From assembly GCF_938031315.1 (NCBI RefSeq), contig NZ_CALHHT010000236.1, positions 1 to 7,192 on the forward strand: a stretch of DNA of 7,192 nucleotides. Direction: 5' to 3'. The translations under genes and the position numbers were made by a program. This stretch comes from an uncultured Campylobacter sp. (GTDB lineage: Bacteria > Campylobacterota > Campylobacteria > Campylobacterales > Campylobacteraceae). Of the stretch, positions 5,102-7,192 are shown piece after piece. Numbering within the stretch: position 1 is the stretch's first letter; the number at the start of each line of letters is the position of its first letter. Under the pieces are notes generated by a model that was given only the letters and a program-made list of their open reading frames with translations, was not told where the DNA came from and ran no database searches.

Positions 5102-5103
5102 AA

Positions 5104-5589
5104 TTATTTATTTGCCAGCCTAAACCCAAGCGCGTAAAGAGGAGTAGCAGTCGAAGGATCTTTAAGATATTCTTTTAGCGCTTCTTTCGTATATCTGCGA
5201 GGCGTTGTGTTCCACTTGCCATCAGATTCTTGGTACTCCCAAAACCAAAGGACGTCATCTGACTTGATGAAATTGCTATTGAGGTATTCTTCATCAAAGC
5301 AAACTTTTATACCGCTTTCGATTTCGAGCGTGAATTTATCGGTTATTTTAATTATTTGGTGGATATCGCATCTTCCAAGAGGTTTGCATCCATACTCTAG
5401 CCTAACGAGCACGTCACCTATTTTGAATTTCGGCTGTTTTTCTTTTGGCTTGATACGAAGCTTAAAATTTTCCCAAACCCAAAATGGATATTTTATTTCC
5501 TTCCAGTCCTCTTTTTCGTTTTCCTTTATTTCTATCTCCTCACCTCTCTCGTAGGCTTGCATAATCTCGATCATTTCTGTCCTCGTCAT
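5104..5589 (-). CDS. Phage protein of unknown function with Trp-rich YRIKP-like N-terminal module
   Basis: This is 161 residues from the ATG at 5589. An in-frame ATG at 5604 would add five residues, but GGGAG lies between the two and is spaced eight bases before the second, so the second is preferred. The N-terminus (TEMIEIMQAYERGEEIE, then DWKEIKYPFWVWENFKLRIKP) matches a module frequent in phage hypotheticals, where a helix, G-x-x-I-E and a Trp-rich segment end in RIKP. KIGDVLVRLE (about 72-81) looks like a small beta-barrel strand start, and a second aromatic part follows (VLWFWEYQESDGKWNTTPRRYT). No catalytic motif is visible and I do not assign a function. The gene is bracketed by near-identical hairpins, which suggests that it moves as a unit. 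Confidence 0.75.
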   Translation of the reverse strand: MTRTEMIEIMQAYERGEEIEIKENEKEDWKEIKYPFWVWENFKLRIKPKEKQPKFKIGDVLVRLEYGCKPLGRCDIHQIIKITDKFTLEIESGIKVCFDEEYLNSNFIKSDDVLWFWEYQESDGKWNTTPRRYTKEALKEYLKDPSTATPLYALGFRLANK

Positions 5590-5616
5590 TTTATATTCTC
5601 CCATTAGACATTTTTA

Positions 5617-5637
5617 TAAAGGGCTTAACGCCCTTTA
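5617..5637. repeat. Hairpin repeat, copy 2 (between the 47-aa and 161-aa genes)
   Basis: TAAAGGGC and GCCCTTTA pair over a five-base loop, giving an 8-bp stem. The loop contains the stop codon of the 47-residue gene (5625-5627), and the start region of the 161-residue gene follows within about 30 bases. It is a direct copy of the element at 5079-5101 apart from two bases. Confidence 0.7.
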
Positions 5638-5768
5638 ACAAAGTTTTGGAGCTTTGCTCTTCTTACGTATCTAGGCAAAAGCCTATTTTTATTATCTCTT
5701 GAGCCTTTAAATTTGCTCCAGTATATTTGAAACATGCTCTCTTTTGAAGTTAGCGAGTCGTTTTTCAT
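5625..5768 (-). CDS. 47-residue basic peptide, unknown function
   Basis: The ATG at 5768 follows AAGGA with six bases between, immediately after the Gam stop codon. The 47-residue product starts MKNDSLTSKESMFQIYW and ends in a strongly basic stretch (RYVRRAKLQNFVKGR) that could bind nucleic acid. The gene fills the otherwise empty gap between gam and the 161-residue gene. Codon use looks like that of its neighbours. Spacing and the excellent ribosome binding site support translation. No family is recognised. Confidence 0.6.
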   Translation of the reverse strand: MKNDSLTSKESMFQIYWSKFKGSRDNKNRLLPRYVRRAKLQNFVKGR

Positions 5769-5780
5769 CTGCTATCCTTT

Positions 5781-6269
5781 TTAGACATTTGCGCTTTGCA
5801 AATTTTCTATCTTGGTCTCGATGCGGAAGTTATCTTTAACCGTGCGCTTTAGACCTAGTTTAACGAGGCTTGCGTCATCAAGCTCGCAGATCGCGTCTTT
5901 GTTTATAGTCTCCTCGTACGTGATGCAATCATCAAGCTTATAACTCTTTAGCGCTTTGATGAGCTTCTCGACCTTTTCTTTGATGCGCGGCAAGCTTACG
6001 CTTTTACTGAGCTTATAGCCTATCTTACCGAAGGTGAAATCCTTACTGCGCTTTTCGGCGAACTCCGCCTTATTGCTCTCACAAAAAGCCGTGATTTGAG
6101 CTTCGATATATTTCTTTTCGCTGTCCAGCTTCTCGACCCGGGCTTTTTGTGCATCCTTGATCTCGTTGCACTTTAGCGTTATCTCTCCGTTTATATCGGT
6201 CAAAGCCACCTCAAGCTCACATACTCGCTTTAGCGCGTTATCGACATCTGCGAAACTTTTGATTTCCAT
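5781..6269 (-). CDS. gam: Gam-like host-nuclease inhibitor
   Basis: This 162-residue protein is close to the 174 of Mu Gam. Residues 1-70 form a long coiled coil (DNALKRVCELEVALTDINGE and onward). The conserved globular part follows: FTFGKIGYKLSKSVSLPRI (about 79-97), then ETINKDAICEL (124-134), LVKLGLKRTVKDNFRIE (about 139-155). This order matches the Gam family, whose members are Ku-like dimers that bind double-stranded DNA ends and block host exonucleases such as RecBCD or AddAB during transposition. GGAG lies seven bases before the ATG. Position in the early operon upstream of gemA and mor agrees with Mu. Confidence 0.88.
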   Translation of the reverse strand: MEIKSFADVDNALKRVCELEVALTDINGEITLKCNEIKDAQKARVEKLDSEKKYIEAQITAFCESNKAEFAEKRSKDFTFGKIGYKLSKSVSLPRIKEKVEKLIKALKSYKLDDCITYEETINKDAICELDDASLVKLGLKRTVKDNFRIETKIENLQSANV

Positions 6270-6376
6270 GGTATTACTCCTAAAATTTTAAATTTTTTGG
6301 CTAGGCCGTAACTCAGCACGTAGCCGTATCGTAGGCAGATCGGAAGGTTATTTTTATTCTTCTTTACGATCCGCAC
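6230..6376 (-). CDS. Possible 48-residue peptide overlapping the gam start
   Basis: A GTG at 6376 follows GAGGG by about eight bases and opens 48 codons ending 40 bases inside gam. A TTG at 6397, overlapping the end of the DUF4406-like gene, would add seven residues. The product is basic and has a plausible amphipathic centre (LRYGYVLSYGLAKKFKILG). The codons in the gap between the two genes look coding, and without it there would be a 117-base hole in a tightly packed operon. No family is recognised, and the start is uncertain. Confidence 0.42.
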   Translation of the reverse strand: MRIVKKNKNNLPICLRYGYVLSYGLAKKFKILGVIPWKSKVSQMSITR

Positions 6377-6386
6377 CTTACCGCCC

Positions 6387-6740
6387 TCACTCGTCAAACA
6401 AGCTAAATTTCAGCTCCCTCACGCCGAGCTGTCTTGCAAGCTCTCGCTCGTATGCCATGCCCTTGCTATTTTCGCTGCCTTCGCAGGCAAAAAAGTAGTA
6501 GTAGCTGCATACCGAGAGGAGCTCCTCGCAGTTTTTCATTATTCGCTCGCGCTCCAGCTCGCTATACACCCCCATCCATGCAAGCACGGGCGAGATGGGC
6601 TCATAGCCGTTGGCGCGCACGATGGCGCAGGCCTGCTCGGCAAGCTTGCGGGCATAGTAGTCGCGATCTCGCTCATGCTTACACGGGATACTTGCATAAG
6701 GCGAGCTTACGAAGCAAAGTCGCGCCGTTCGTTTATCCAT
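6387..6740 (-). CDS. DUF4406-like (nucleoside deoxyribosyltransferase superfamily) protein
   Basis: This 117-residue protein has the fold signature of the small phage DUF4406/NDT-like group: an N-terminal strand and loop CFVSSPYAS (9-17), a helix with YYARKLAEQACAIVRANGYEPISP (29-51), and the C-terminal box SKGMAYERELARQLG (92-106), whose Glu98 sits where the family's catalytic acid usually lies. Characterised relatives cleave or exchange the N-glycosidic bond of deoxynucleosides. The activity of the phage DUF4406 branch is unproven. A strong AAGGAAGGAG site precedes the ATG. It could adjust nucleotide pools alongside the PAPS-reductase-like protein of the same operon. Confidence 0.7.
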   Translation of the reverse strand: MDKRTARLCFVSSPYASIPCKHERDRDYYARKLAEQACAIVRANGYEPISPVLAWMGVYSELERERIMKNCEELLSVCSYYYFFACEGSENSKGMAYERELARQLGVRELKFSLFDE

Positions 6741-6785
6741 ATTTTCCGCTCCTTCCTTTTTGAATTTAAGCTTTAGCGCTTATGT

Positions 6786-6804
6786 AAACCCTCGCAGAGG
6801 GCTT
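6786..6804 (-). repeat. Short intergenic hairpin upstream of the DUF4406-like gene
   Basis: In the minus-strand transcript AAGCCCTC and GAGGGTTT pair (8 bp with one G-U) around a three-base loop, between the 102-residue gene and the next gene. Only three Ts follow, so at most it would be a weak attenuator or processing site. Confidence 0.4.
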
Positions 6805-6812
6805 GATAAATG

Positions 6813-7121
6813 CTATGCTTCTCTTAAATACTTTAAAATTTTCTCAATATACGAATCGCTTGCCATCGTTTCATCGGCGCAGATATGAAGCCTGCCGAAA
6901 CAGGCGATCTCTTTGCACTCCCTTTTGCCTCCGTAGTAAAAGCTCACATAAAATACCCAGCCCTTTATGAGTTGCCCGCCCTTTATTTCATCGCGACGCA
7001 CCGAGCGTAGACCTACGCGTACAAGGGCAGGCATGGCGGCGCTCATCTTTGCGTGTAGTTCGCGCAAAGAGCTCGCGCTGTAGTTTTCGGCGCTTAGATT
7101 TATTAAATCCTTAAGCTTCAA
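6813..7121 (-). CDS. 102-residue early-region protein, unknown function
   Basis: The start is a TTG at 7121, overlapping the stop codon of the preceding gene (TTGA), with GAAAGGA about eight bases upstream. The two are probably translationally coupled. The protein begins with a helix (LKDLINLSAENYSASSLRELHAKM, about residues 3-26) and continues with a mixed part, GGQLIKGWVFYVSFYYGGKRECKEIACFG (48-76), that looks like two or three beta strands. A short C-terminal helix (SYIEKILKYLREA) closes it. I recognise no family or catalytic motif. Its place upstream of gam in a Mu-like early block is where small variable genes lie in Mu. Confidence 0.65.
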   Translation of the reverse strand: MKLKDLINLSAENYSASSLRELHAKMSAAMPALVRVGLRSVRRDEIKGGQLIKGWVFYVSFYYGGKRECKEIACFGRLHICADETMASDSYIEKILKYLREA

Positions 7122-7192
7122 CTCTTCGTTCCTTTCAGGCTCCAGCCGCTACCGAGCCTTTGAGCTCTGCATTTTTCTATCTCTGCGATAGT
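7118..7192 (-). CDS. C-terminal end of an upstream early gene (partial)
   Basis: The frame is open from the right window edge for 24 codons and ends in TGA at 7120-7118, overlapping the TTG start of the next gene. The visible end is TIAEIEKCRAQRLGSGW and a short basic tail. In Mu-like phages the transposition genes A and B lie upstream of this region, but the fragment is too short to say whether it belongs to either. The stop-start overlap is the main support. Confidence 0.5.
   Translation of the reverse strand, partial: TIAEIEKCRAQRLGSGWSLKGTKS

Noticed and set aside
1..7192. CRISPR array, insertion sequence or Mu end repeats
   Set aside because: No regularly spaced repeats, no transposase and no terminal CA/TG end motifs with flanking host genes were seen. 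The prophage ends lie outside the window.

Overview
The window is part of a Mu-like (transposable) prophage. The host looks like an epsilonproteobacterium, most likely a Campylobacter with mid-range GC. Reasons for that guess are the AT-rich intergenic DNA with many TTTAAA runs, Lys/Ile/Phe-rich proteins and AAGGA-type ribosome binding sites. The genus is inferred from style and gene content, not proven. The Mu-like identity is firmer: a Mu F-type head morphogenesis domain, a Mu G-type virion morphogenesis protein, Mor, GemA (gp16) and a Gam-like protein are all present.

Layout. The left 1.3 kb reads rightwards and is late-type: the 3' part of a head protein with a C-terminal nuclease-like extension (1-675), then the gpG-like protein (795-1274). 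Everything from 7192 down to 1302 reads leftwards as one tightly packed early-type operon. In transcription order it holds: the 3' end of an unknown gene, a 102-aa unknown, a DUF4406-like protein, a possible 48-aa peptide, Gam, a 47-aa peptide, a 161-aa unknown, a PAPS-reductase-family protein, a YopX-family protein, a 28-aa membrane peptide, a RepA-like ATPase, GemA and Mor. Last comes a reversed, 5'-truncated Mu F-domain fragment. The two transcription blocks converge at about 1274-1302, with no clear terminator between them. Mor at the end of the early block would switch on later genes, as in Mu. Gam would protect DNA ends, and the ATPase probably serves replication. The PAPS-reductase-like and DUF4406-like proteins look like accessory nucleotide or nucleic-acid chemistry.

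The most unusual element lies between the two late genes, on the strand opposite to them. It is an RNA of roughly 100 nt that folds as a tRNA-like four-way structure with a textbook T-arm but no usable anticodon loop. It has its own near-consensus sigma70 promoter (TTGACT-N17-TATAAT), and a T-run follows the closing stem. It sits directly behind a domain resembling the phage barnase/EndoU/colicin-like (PBECR) nucleases, so a decoy or antidote role is possible but untested. Other points of interest are a G7 tract at the ATPase/gemA junction where one extra G would fuse the two genes in frame, a second sigma70-like promoter before the reversed F fragment, signs that this fragment is a frameshifted remnant, paired hairpins flanking the 161-aa gene, and several small ORFs with good ribosome binding sites.

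No stretch above 300 bases lacks a gene. The longest gap, 676-794, holds the RNA and its promoter.
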